Both the position numbers and the translations under genes were made by a program. A stretch of DNA of 64,000 nucleotides from Lunularia cruciata (taxonomy: Eukaryota; Streptophyta; Marchantiopsida; Lunulariales; Lunulariaceae), in contig OX419762.1 of NCBI GenBank assembly GCA_948567375.1, positions 33,423,465-33,487,464 of the forward strand, given 5' to 3'. Below the pieces are notes generated by a model. The model made no database searches. It had not been told where the DNA came from and saw only the letters and a list, made by a program, of their open reading frames with translations. Below, piece after piece: positions 22,307 to 31,862 of the stretch. Position 1 is the stretch's first letter. Each line of letters begins with the position of its first letter.

Positions 22307-23794
22307 ACCTTAAAAACTATAAACTCTCATAACTTTCAATTTCCATCTCCAAACTTTTCAAACTAAATTCCCATGGAACTAAATCATAAAAACCAATAGA
22401 TTACAAATGAAAATTCTTGACCCATCACTCTCAAGGTGTAATGACCACTCTAAATTCAGTACTGAAATCCATTGTGTTCTTTGTAGGATGGGGACAAATC
22501 CCTTCAAAGAAAAAGGATTTGGTAATAGAGACATGCTCTACCTTCTCAAATGGAGGTGGACAAGAATAATGAAAGTAGAGGAAGAGAAATGAAAGATGTC
22601 TAATCTGTCATTGCAACGCCAAGATTTAATCCCACCTTTGCATCCACTTCTTGTGTCCAACCGGCCATTGCATCTTTAGGGTTTACTTCTACTTCTACAT
22701 CCACTTCTTGTGTTCAAATTTTCTTGACTTTGGCTCATAATCTCTCTACTCTCTTGATACCATCTCTTTCAGTTCCTATGAATAATCTTTCAAGTTTGAA
22801 TTGTTTGACCTTGTGAGTGTGATTTGCCATGATCTTTTGAGTATGGTGTCTTGCATCCCTACTTATGCTAGCAAGGGCAAATCTGATGATGATAGGTTTA
22901 GACCTATGATGAATGGTAGACCATCACTATGCACAAATTCTTGATTATCCTAAAGATCCAAAAGACTTTGTGCAAACTGTTGGAAGGCATTGCAAGAAAC
23001 CCTTATAGAAGAACCTTACTTTTAGCTACATGGCCACTTATTTGATTTGACATGGGGGAGGTTTTTCAAGCACTATGAATGGAGACAGGCTATACTTTTA
23101 GCACTTAAGGTACATGAAGTCATACAAAGAAGCTTGTGAATAGAAGAATAAAACAATTGGAGAAGTCCTTTTGGAAATAGAGTATAAGTATGGATGGACA
23201 ACTATCTATGATAAATTGAATCACCTTTGTCACCATTTCAAGCAAATGTACACCATGTTTGGGGGTCAAGCAAAGATATCTCCTCATGCAATGTTGAGTA
23301 TGAGCCTCAAAAATACAAGCAATGTACTTGAAGGGATGGGAAGTCAAGAAGGTATGAGGAGTTACAAGGAGAATGGATATACAGTTCATACCAAAGAGGA
23401 GTACAACATGCCAAAGGACATAGCAATTCCTATGTTTGGTATTATGCACCTATTTGCTTCTCAATTAAATGTTTAGATTCAATGCACTTCTAAGGATATG
23501 ATTATTGATTCATCTCTTTATTTTATTCCAAGATCCAAGACATAGATCTAGGTGGAGATGAAGATGAGACCTTATGCATAAAGTGTCAAGATAGATAAAA
23601 AATGGAAAAGATGAGGCCAAATACGTCATGAATGGGTGCAACTAGACATATGAGCATTGAAGAAGTCTCTATTTGGTATTACATGGATAGAGGAGTGGAG
23701 GTTGGTGACCAATATGCTATTTACAAAGAGATTGATAGGGAGCAAGATCCTAAGAGAAGGAGAGTTTGGAGGGGTGTTACAAAAACACTACTAA
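22307..23794. other. Unassigned decayed DNA
   Basis: No feature is firmly recognised. A 101-codon plus-strand ORF at 23171-23476 (begins MEIEYKYGWTTIYDKLNHLC) has a protein-like composition, and the following 200 bp read GDQYAIYKEIDREQDPKRRR in another frame. This may be an old Gag-like or host-derived remnant. Just before 23795 the sequence resumes with a chromovirus LTR. Confidence 0.3.
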
Positions 23795-24289
23795 CGTAAA
23801 AGACCAAGGAGACAAATAGGAGAAAAGAAGATTGGAATAAAAGATCAAACTGGGACACTTGAATGAGAGAAACTTTGAATGCCTAGCATGAGCTTGGGCT
23901 TTGGTATTATAGAGAACATGTAAGGCTCTTGGGAGAATTCTCAAGAAGCTTCCTAAAAGCTACCTTCTTAGACTGCAAGCTAAACTAATTGGGAAGCTTC
24001 TCAAGAAGCTTCCTTTTAGAAGTTGCCTACTTGGCATGCAAGCAAAACTAGTTGGGAAGCTTCAAAGAAACTTTCTTTTAGAAGCCACCTATTTGGCATG
24101 CAAGCTAAGCTAGTTGTGAAGTGTCCCAAGAAACTTCCTCCTAAAAGTCACTTACTTGGCATACACATTGCCCAATACTTGGACATTAACATAAATTTTC
24201 TAGAACATCCTTAGAATTCTTGGCTAATTTGGCCTTTTTGCTACCTTATTAGTCTTGACAAACTCTTCTGCTAACTCCATATTGTTATA
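23795..24289 (-). repeat. Chromovirus LTR
   Basis: A 495-bp LTR with the GAAGCTTC-rich body; minus-strand start TATAACAATATGGAG at 24289 and end TTTTACG at 23795. To its right is a C-rich block, CCCCC (the polypurine tract on the minus strand), and chromodomain sequence, so it is the 3' LTR of a minus-strand element. Confidence 0.8.
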
Positions 24290-24440
24290 TATTCCCCCAC
24301 CGCTAGTTGATGATATCCTCATTGCCAAGGAATCCTTTAACTCTTGTAGGGCTGTTGGTGTGTTGTGGAGATGAGCAAGGAGCTCCCATGTGGCATCATG
24401 AAGGAGATACCCTTTCAAAAGGACTTTGTTGATTGTGAAG
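24290..24440 (-). pseudogene. Chromovirus pol 3' end with chromodomain remnant
   Basis: The minus strand reads KGYLLHDATWELLAHLH, the C-terminal half of a chromodomain (compare KGYPxxxATWEPxxxL), then a linker to the polypurine tract. Homology to chromovirus stops near 24440, where CC-element sequence begins. Confidence 0.75.
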
Positions 24441-24719
24441 TAACTCTCTCAACCTTTCTTCCTGTCTATATCTCATTGTCAACTCTCATTGCCAGAGCTG
24501 CTTCTTCTCTTCTACACTCTCCATCACCCTATCAAGCTCTTGCTCTTCCTCTACTACTCTTGCCATATGATGGATAATTTCCAATCTCAAATTAGCAAAC
24601 TACTGCTTCAAGATTTCATACTCAACTACTTGTCTTTCCCTTGCTATGTCACTCTATTCTATGAGTTCCTCCCTATTCCTTACTTCTCTCTTCAAATTCT
24701 CAATCACTTGATTCTGTAC
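24441..24719 (-). mobile_element. CC element copy 1, left piece
   Basis: Clearly homologous to 54725-54990 of the complete CC element (for example the stretch with CTTCTCTTCTACACTCTCCAT). It encodes part of the coiled-coil region on the minus strand, now with stops. It is cut at 24719 by element B and resumes at 32555. The left end is an unnatural junction with chromovirus sequence, so its 3' part was lost. Confidence 0.8.
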
Positions 24720-25411
24720 TGTAACACCCATTTGTGCATGTGTGTGGTATTGTGATATTTAGCTTGGTATTACAAGTACTTAAGAGATATTATTTATATA
24801 GAGATAAAGGATGGTTCTATATTAGTCATGGTTAGCTAAAGTTAGTCATAGCTAAGATAGATGGGACCTTACTTTAGAGGAAGTAGAAAAGATGAGCACC
24901 ACTATTTTGGATTTTAGTGTGTTGACTTGGTATTATTCCTAGGTGTTTGGCTTTGGGGAAAGAGTTGAGAACTCTTGGGCCCGCAAGCCTTTTTGTTTTG
25001 GATTCTTCTTTAGTCCAAGGATAGCCCATGTGAAGGAATCCTTGCTTTAGTGGTTGGGTCAAGATAAGACCACATGCTTAGGGGAATATGCCCATGTGAA
25101 TGGATATTCCTTTCTACTTTTTGACTTTACTTGACTTTTAGTCTAGTAACTTGAGTTACTACGGTAATTAGTAACTTTGGTACGTAACTATTTCACAAGT
25201 ATATAAACAAGGAGTGAGGAGGTACTCATCATCCTTTCATTTGCAACTATCTCTCTCTCATTGAGTTCTCTAGTGAGCAATGTCTTGAGTCTTGGAGTGT
25301 TAGCCTTGGAGGAGTATGATGGAGTTGGGGTTCCTTGCCTTCTTAGTCCATGGTGCGCTACCATAATAGCCATCAGAGGTTCATCCTGAGTGAGAGACAG
25401 GCCGGCTCACA
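24720..25411 (+). repeat. Element B 5' LTR
   Basis: 692 bp, TGTAACACCC...GGCTCACA. TATATAAA at 25200-25207 is a likely TATA box; another AT-rich TTTATATAGAG lies near 24792. Confidence 0.95.
25200..25207 (+). promoter_or_regulatory. Putative TATA box of element B
   Basis: TATATAAA about 480 bp into the 5' LTR, in the position expected for the U3 core promoter. The same box is in A and in mutated copies. Confidence 0.6.
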
Positions 25412-25415
25412 TTTT

Positions 25416-25434
25416 TGGTTCCGTTGCCGGGACC
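25416..25434 (+). promoter_or_regulatory. Primer-binding site, element B
   Basis: TGGTTCCGTTGCCGGGACC, four bases after the LTR. Identical to element A; resembles but does not equal a tRNA-Asp site. Confidence 0.75.
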
Positions 25435-25452
25435 TCTCTAGAAGGCAAGATA

Positions 25453-25623
25453 ATGTTCCGCGTCCAATTCTACATTAGGCAGAAGGAGGCTATGAGAGCT
25501 CACTTGGAGAGAACATTAGGAGAGGAGAGGGCTGAACTTATGTTAGAGAACCAAGATCCATTTGTATACCCTGTAGTTCATTATGATGTCTTTGAGGTGA
25601 TTTTGTACATCTTGTACACATGA
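25453..25623 (+). CDS. Short leader ORF (56 aa), element B
   Basis: Same frame and product as the element A leader ORF (MFRVQFYIRQKE...). It starts 19 bp after the primer site and the open frame extends back into the LTR. It may be translated as an upstream ORF, or be merely open. No known domain. Confidence 0.35.
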   Translation: MFRVQFYIRQKEAMRAHLERTLGEERAELMLENQDPFVYPVVHYDVFEVILYILYT

Positions 25624-26271
25624 GAGGAATTGGAGAGATTATGTGAGGTGGATTGCAGATTTTGGAGATTAAGGTGATTTTGGGCAAAATCTCAAGTTTG
25701 AGATCTGGACTTGAGATTTCTACACATGATAGCTTGGGTTATCTTTCAGTTAGCACACTTGAAATTATTGAGAGAACTTCTATGCGCACTGGGCTAGAAT
25801 TTTTGAAAGTTGATAGGGTAAAGTGCTCCCGCAACTGCATGCTCTCTGGAAAATTGTACAGAGTCTGCCATTTCTTCAATTTTTAGTGAATTGTCCTGAA
25901 AATTTCCAAGAAAATTTAGTGCATTGTATCCTACCTGGTGCCACAAAAATTAGAGAGAGATCATTTTTGCGCAGTGCGTTATGAGTTTTTGAAGTGAGGG
26001 GGGTGGTTTTCAGACCAAATCTGAAATATGGGTGCTGAATAGAAAGGTGTCTAGGCCAAATGGCTCGATGAAAAGATCTAAAATTTTTCAGGGAGGGACG
26101 CCCTAGAGTTGTGATCAAGTGTGGAAAATTTCAGAGGACTGTGACATATTAGTTGGGAGATTTGAGTGACATTGTGAGGAAGGGTCAATTCTGCAGAGTG
26201 GAGATCTCATGCATGAGAAGTTTGAGATCAACAAAAAGCATGTTTGAGTGTTTAGATTCATCTTTGGGAAC

Positions 26272-26745
26272 ATGGAGGGTCATCAAGAGTGGAAATTGAG
26301 ATTATGCAAGGTTCCCCAAGGGTTTGAGGTGATTGTAGGGGTGGATTTGAGGAAAAGAGAGTTTACAATAGAATTTGAAGAGAGTGTTGAGAGGATCCAA
26401 AAACCTACACCACTTGGAGGAAAGAGTGAGTCTAAGTGCTTTCTATGTGGAGAGAAGGGACATAAGGCAAGTTCATGTCCATTAACCTTTGAGAGCAAGA
26501 GATTGAGGGAAAGGAGAGGCTTACTTGACTTGGGTTTGCATGTTGGACCTTCTTCACCAAGATTGGGAGGGAGAAGATCTAAGACCAAAGAGTTGTGTGA
26601 GGTTTGTGGAGTTGAAGGACTTCCAAAAGGACATGAGTGTAGTGGAGTAAAAGCACTTTTGGAAACTTTGGTGAAGGATCTTGGAGAGAGTCTTAGTACA
26701 GCTACAGAACTACTACCACCTTCATCAACTAGTTCTCAAGATTAG
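26272..26745 (+). CDS. ORF1: 157-aa protein with two zinc-binding motifs, element B
   Basis: Same product as in element A: CCHC knuckle (C56, C59, H64, C69), basic linker, second Cys/His cluster (C109, C112, H121, C123), Ser/Thr tail. An in-frame TGA at 26245-26247 precedes it; upstream of that the same frame is open from 26170 and contains ATG 26209. The gap to gag is 242 bp and holds an A-run of 18 (20 in A). Likely expressed from spliced or subgenomic RNA or by reinitiation, which is inference. Function unknown. Confidence 0.75.
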   Translation: MEGHQEWKLRLCKVPQGFEVIVGVDLRKREFTIEFEESVERIQKPTPLGGKSESKCFLCGEKGHKASSCPLTFESKRLRERRGLLDLGLHVGPSSPRLGGRRSKTKELCEVCGVEGLPKGHECSGVKALLETLVKDLGESLSTATELLPPSSTSSQD

Positions 26746-26987
26746 TGATGGAGATAATCTTTCAACTTATGGATAAACTATCCATGAGAGTTAGATTAAT
26801 ATGCACTCTAGGATTTGATGTTGCTATACAAATCTTGGAGCAACCTGAACCTTTTGTGTTCCCTAGAGTGGATTATTCTCAGATGGTGTTAGTCATGTAT
26901 ATACTCTATTAGTAATAGAGTGAGAGAAAAGAAAAGAGAAAAAAAAAAAAAAAAATTGAGAGAAAAGAAAGATAGTGAGGGGTTAAG

Positions 26988-29900
26988 ATGGGGAAACTTC
27001 CGGTTTTCTTTGGCAAGGATGGAGAAGATGTGGAGGCCTTTGTGAGAGACTTCAAGAGAGCTTGCATAGGAAACAATGAGAGGAGGAAGAATGAGTGGGC
27101 CTCATTATTACCAGATTTCTTTGAGGATGCAGCACTTACATGGTATGAGTCAGAATACCAAAAGAGAGAGAGGAGAGAGGGGGAAGAGGAGTCTTGGGAG
27201 ACTTTGACTTCAGCACTCATTGAGAACTTTCTTCCTGATGAGAGTTATGAGAGATTGATGAGTGAGGTTACATTTCTCAAGCAAGGAGATGGAGAGAAAG
27301 TGAGGGTCTATGTGGAAAGAGTGGAAAAGTTGGAGTCCAGATTTCGCATAGTGTTGAGGAAGGGTGGGGATGATGTGGAGACTACAATGATTGGCATAGG
27401 GGCCATGCTCACCAAGAATTTTGTGGGAGGATTGAGACCACAAATTAGAAGCAAGGTGAGATATGAGAAACCTTCTTCCAAGGTTGAAGCTATCAAGATC
27501 GCAATTCGTATGGAGGAGAGTTTGGAAGGGGATGAGAGTGATTTGGTGGTGAAGGAGGTTGTGCATCCTCCTCAAGGCTACAAGTATGGTGGAACTTCTG
27601 ATACTTTGGTGACAAGGGTTGCACCACAAGTAGTAGTTGCTCCAATTCTTGCACCTCCACCAAAAGATCCACTCCAAACCATCACAGAACAACTTGCGGA
27701 TCTCAAGATCAATGTGCTGCAACTATGGGAGAAGAGAGAGGTGGATCAGAATGTAGGGAGAGGACCTAGGAGTTATGGAAACTATCCATATAGAGGAGGC
27801 CAACCAGCCAACAATTTCAATGATAGAAATTGTTTTGGTTGTGGAGGAAGAGGCCATATCCAAAGGAATTGCCCAAATTCCACTTACCATGGAGGAAGGG
27901 GTTATGAGGGAGCCAATAGAGGGAAAGAGGGAGGTAGTGAAACCCAAGTGGCTCCTAATCCCAACAAAGGTAAGGGGATAGCATCCATAGATGTGGTTGA
28001 GAGCAAGTATGAGAAGGGAGAGTGCTCAAACTCCAAGGGTCCTAATTTGGAGCTTTTGGCACAAGAGAAGAAGAGAGCTCGTTTTGCAGAGGATGTTCAC
28101 TCTTCTCAAGGATTTACTTCAAGCAAGGATACTCCTATGTCTACTAGGAGCACTCGCACCTCAACACCATCAACAACAAAGACTCCAAGGAAGAAGTTGG
28201 GGATGGAGGACTTCTTGATCTCAAAGCAACAATGGAACTACAATGTGTTGGAGGATGTTGGTAGTCACAAGGCTAACATCACAGTGGGCCAATTAATTGC
28301 TTTGAACCCTACCTTGAGAAAGGAGCTTAGAGGTGGTTTGAGTTCTACAAGGAGCAAGAAGAAGAAGAAGGCAAAAGTTCCAGTATCAATGGGGGTGGTG
28401 GATGCCAAGCCAGCACCATGGGAGGCTTGTGAATATGCCTCCAAGATTGATGTGAGAGTGAATGGTCACAACATCAAGGATGCATTGGTTGATGGAGGAT
28501 CAGCAGTGAATGCCATGTCAGAAAGGTTGATGAAGAAGTTGGGTATGATACCCTCAAGACCTTCAACATTTGTGGTGAGCATGGCAAACAAGCAACAAGT
28601 TCAACCAGTAGGAGTGATGGATAAGGTGGTAGTTTCAGTTATGGGAGTCCAAAATCTCATGACTTTCCAAGTCTTGAAGGATTCAAGCTATGACTTACTT
28701 CTTGGGAGGCCATGGTTGAGAGCAGCACGCACAACTGATCGATGGCACAAAGGGTACTTAAGGATTGGGCCATCAAACCATAGAGTCACTGTTCCTGTGA
28801 CTAACACCACCAACACTTCACATTCAGATACCCCATCTTCTGATTATTGGGAATCAGATTCTGAAGGAGGAGCTTCAGGTGTGGACACAAGCATGGAAGA
28901 GGAGACTTCCACGGAGGAGGATGAATCTGAATCTGATTCAGATGTGTATCCTTTATGTGCTATGGATTTTGCACCTAAGCCAGAGGTTTTGAAGGACCCA
29001 GATAAATCACCATTGACACTTGAGGAGGTAGAGAGAAGGTTATCTACCCTCAAGTATGGCCCAAATGTTACCAAGGAGGAGAAGGTGAGATTTGAGGAGA
29101 TTTTCCGCAAGTTCATCCATGTGTTTGCTTTTAGTTACAAGGATTTGAAGGAAGTCACCTTGGAGGAGCACAAGATAGAGGTGGAGTCACATGCAAGACC
29201 AATCCGCCAAAAGCAACGTCGCATTAGCCCACCAATATCTTTGGTTGTGAAGGAGGAGATTGATAAGCTCAAGGAGGCTGGATTTATCTTTGAGGTGGAG
29301 AATTCAGAATGGGTGTCTCCAATTGTCATTGTGAAGAAAAAGAATGGCAAGCTTCGGGTATGTGTGGATTACAAGAAGCTCAATGCTGTTACAAAGAAGG
29401 ACTACTACCCATTGCCATTCATTGATGAGATCTTGGAGGAGGTTGCAGGTCATGAGAGGTACAGTTTTGGAGATGGTTATAGTGGATATAACCAAATCAA
29501 GATTGCACCAGAGCATCAACAACTCACCACATTCACCACACCTTGGGGAACTTACGCTTTCAAGGTCATGCCTTTTGGGCTTTGCAATGCTCCAGCCACA
29601 TTCCAACGGTTCATGAACAAGGTATTTGAACCTTTCATTGGGAAATTTGTGAGAGATTTCATTGATGACTTTTGTGTCTATGGGAGCAAGGAGGAGCACT
29701 TTGAGCACCTAATCAAAGTCTTGCAACGCTTGGATGAGGCAAATGCATCACTCAACCCAGAGAAGTGCATTTTTGGATGTGAAGAAGGTCTACTTTTGGG
29801 GCACATCATCTCCAAGGATGGAATAGCAGTTGATCCTGAGAAGGTGAGGAAAATCTCAGACCTTCCATTCCCTTCAAGCTTGACAAAGTTACGCCAATTC

Positions 29901-31814
29901 TTGGGAATGGTTGGGTACTACAGGAGGTTCATCTTCTCATTTTCCAACAAGGCTTATGCATTGACCATCTACATGAAGAAGGGTGTAGATTACATGGTGA
30001 TTTTGGAAGACAAGGAGGCTCTCAAAGCTTTTGAGGAGCTCAAGCAATCCCTTGTTGTAGCTCCAATTCTTGCTAAACCTGATTGGAGTAAGCCTTTCAT
30101 CCTCTACACTGATGCTTCTAATGTAGCTATAGGATGCACTCTTAGTCAATTAGACCAAGATAGGCATGATCATCCAATAGCTTATGCTAGTAGGCAGATG
30201 GTTTCAGCAGAGAAGAACTACTCTGTCACAGAGAGAGAAGGGTTGGCAGTGATCTTTGGTCTCAAGAAGTTTAGACACTACTTGATTGGAGGGAAAGCCA
30301 CAATTGTCACGGATCACAAGGCTTTGAAGTACATCTTCAACAAGCCTAATGTTGAAGGGAGACTAGCAAGGTGGATGATACTCTTGTCTGAGTATGACTA
30401 CACAATTGAGGATAGGCCAGGAAAGAAACATGCAAATGCTGATTTGTTATCTAGAGCCTATGATCATGATGGAGATGAGCCAGTAGATGATTCCTTCCCG
30501 GATGAGGAGCTCATGACAATCTCAGTCACTCAAGAGATTCCAATGGAGTACAAGGAGATTGTGGATTTTGTGACAAGAGGTAACTATCCAGAAGGGATGC
30601 ATGCTAGGGAGAGGAAGGCCCTTGCAGCAAGATCTAGACCTTACACAATGGTGGAGGATATTCTTTTTCACCAAGGAGCAGATGGTCTACTTCGAAGAGC
30701 AGTGGGTAAGGAAGAGTCTATCCTACTCATAAAGGAGTTTCATGAAGGTTTAGTATGTGGAGGACACTTTGCAGGAAAGGTGACTGCTTTCAAGATTCTA
30801 GATGCAGGTTACCATTGGAGAGGGATTTTCAAGGATTGTCTTGATTATTGCAAAACTTGTCATGTTTGTCAAGCTTTTGCTAGAAAGTCTACATCCACTC
30901 CACCACTTAGATCAATTCCATTGCTAGGACCTTTTGAGAAGTGGGGAATTGATTTTGTGGGACCTCTCAATAGAACCCCAAGGAACAATCGGTACATTGT
31001 GGTAGTTACTGATTACCTTACCAAGTGGGTTGAGGCTAGACCATTGAGGGACAAGAATGAAGATGAAGTGGGTAGATTTCTTTATGAACGCATTATCACT
31101 AGGTTTGGATGCCCTTTGGAGTTGGTTTCTGATAGAGGAGGAGAGTTTACAGGAAGCATTACTACAGCCATGCTACGACATTTCTCTATCACACATAGAG
31201 TAACTACATCCTATAAGCCAAATTCCAATGGCTTGGCAGAGAGAACCAATCAAACCTTGTGCATGATGCTGGCCAAAGATGCAGAAATGGAGGGGGCTAA
31301 ACATCATTGGGACAAGAGGATTCATGCAGTTTTGTGGGAGTATAGGACAACCATGAAGACTTCCACTGGATATTCTCCATTCCAATTGGTGTATGGTATT
31401 GAGTCTACCTTACCTATTCACTTTGATCTTCCTACCTTCCAAAGCATTCATAGGAGATTGAAGAAAGCACAAGGAAGTGATGCAGAGAAGTCAAGGAAGG
31501 ATCAACTCATGGAGTTGGAAGAGGCAAGAGTAGTTGCTATGGTTCGAGTGGAGCAAGCCCAAAGGAAACAAAAGGAGAGCTATGACAAGAGGCAAGGCAA
31601 GAAGAAGGTGGAGCCTTTCAAAGAAGGTGATTGGGTAATGTTGTTTGATTCCATTCGATTCAAGAGAGTGCAAAAGAAGTTTTTGCCTAAGTACTTTGGA
31701 CCTTTCATAGTAGAGAAGGTGTGGGGCAATTACACCTATGATCTCAAGGAGTTGGGAGGAAGACACTTTGATAGGATTAACCATGATAAGTTGAAGATGT
31801 ACCATAGAAGGTAG
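26988..31814 (+). CDS. gag-pol: Gag-Pol polyprotein, element B
   Basis: An intact 1608-aa frame with the same domain order and catalytic residues as element A: Gag with CCHC at 282-295, protease D502 in a DGG box, RT with FIDDF at 891-895, RNase H D1042/E1082/D1109/D1152, integrase HHCC and D1322/D1382/E1418. Only two amino-acid differences from A are seen (539 and 1520). An acidic Asp/Glu/Ser-rich segment (about 618-653) separates protease from RT. No chromodomain. The start is the first ATG after the A-run and is the same in both copies. The stop is 48 bp before the 3' LTR. Confidence 0.97.
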   Translation: MGKLPVFFGKDGEDVEAFVRDFKRACIGNNERRKNEWASLLPDFFEDAALTWYESEYQKRERREGEEESWETLTSALIENFLPDESYERLMSEVTFLKQGDGEKVRVYVERVEKLESRFRIVLRKGGDDVETTMIGIGAMLTKNFVGGLRPQIRSKVRYEKPSSKVEAIKIAIRMEESLEGDESDLVVKEVVHPPQGYKYGGTSDTLVTRVAPQVVVAPILAPPPKDPLQTITEQLADLKINVLQLWEKREVDQNVGRGPRSYGNYPYRGGQPANNFNDRNCFGCGGRGHIQRNCPNSTYHGGRGYEGANRGKEGGSETQVAPNPNKGKGIASIDVVESKYEKGECSNSKGPNLELLAQEKKRARFAEDVHSSQGFTSSKDTPMSTRSTRTSTPSTTKTPRKKLGMEDFLISKQQWNYNVLEDVGSHKANITVGQLIALNPTLRKELRGGLSSTRSKKKKKAKVPVSMGVVDAKPAPWEACEYASKIDVRVNGHNIKDALVDGGSAVNAMSERLMKKLGMIPSRPSTFVVSMANKQQVQPVGVMDKVVVSVMGVQNLMTFQVLKDSSYDLLLGRPWLRAARTTDRWHKGYLRIGPSNHRVTVPVTNTTNTSHSDTPSSDYWESDSEGGASGVDTSMEEETSTEEDESESDSDVYPLCAMDFAPKPEVLKDPDKSPLTLEEVERRLSTLKYGPNVTKEEKVRFEEIFRKFIHVFAFSYKDLKEVTLEEHKIEVESHARPIRQKQRRISPPISLVVKEEIDKLKEAGFIFEVENSEWVSPIVIVKKKNGKLRVCVDYKKLNAVTKKDYYPLPFIDEILEEVAGHERYSFGDGYSGYNQIKIAPEHQQLTTFTTPWGTYAFKVMPFGLCNAPATFQRFMNKVFEPFIGKFVRDFIDDFCVYGSKEEHFEHLIKVLQRLDEANASLNPEKCIFGCEEGLLLGHIISKDGIAVDPEKVRKISDLPFPSSLTKLRQFLGMVGYYRRFIFSFSNKAYALTIYMKKGVDYMVILEDKEALKAFEELKQSLVVAPILAKPDWSKPFILYTDASNVAIGCTLSQLDQDRHDHPIAYASRQMVSAEKNYSVTEREGLAVIFGLKKFRHYLIGGKATIVTDHKALKYIFNKPNVEGRLARWMILLSEYDYTIEDRPGKKHANADLLSRAYDHDGDEPVDDSFPDEELMTISVTQEIPMEYKEIVDFVTRGNYPEGMHARERKALAARSRPYTMVEDILFHQGADGLLRRAVGKEESILLIKEFHEGLVCGGHFAGKVTAFKILDAGYHWRGIFKDCLDYCKTCHVCQAFARKSTSTPPLRSIPLLGPFEKWGIDFVGPLNRTPRNNRYIVVVTDYLTKWVEARPLRDKNEDEVGRFLYERIITRFGCPLELVSDRGGEFTGSITTAMLRHFSITHRVTTSYKPNSNGLAERTNQTLCMMLAKDAEMEGAKHHWDKRIHAVLWEYRTTMKTSTGYSPFQLVYGIESTLPIHFDLPTFQSIHRRLKKAQGSDAEKSRKDQLMELEEARVVAMVRVEQAQRKQKESYDKRQGKKKVEPFKEGDWVMLFDSIRFKRVQKKFLPKYFGPFIVEKVWGNYTYDLKELGGRHFDRINHDKLKMYHRR

Positions 31815-31821
31815 AGAGACC

Positions 31822-31862
31822 TTCACTTTGAGGACAAAGTGAAAACTTAGTCCGGGGGTAAA
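31822..31862 (+). promoter_or_regulatory. Element B hairpin and polypurine tract
   Basis: TTCACTTTG (31822-31830), loop AGGA, CAAAGTGAA (31835-31843), then GGGGGTAAA (31854-31862) abutting the 3' LTR. The hairpin could affect RNA 3' processing or priming; only the structure is seen. Confidence 0.8.
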
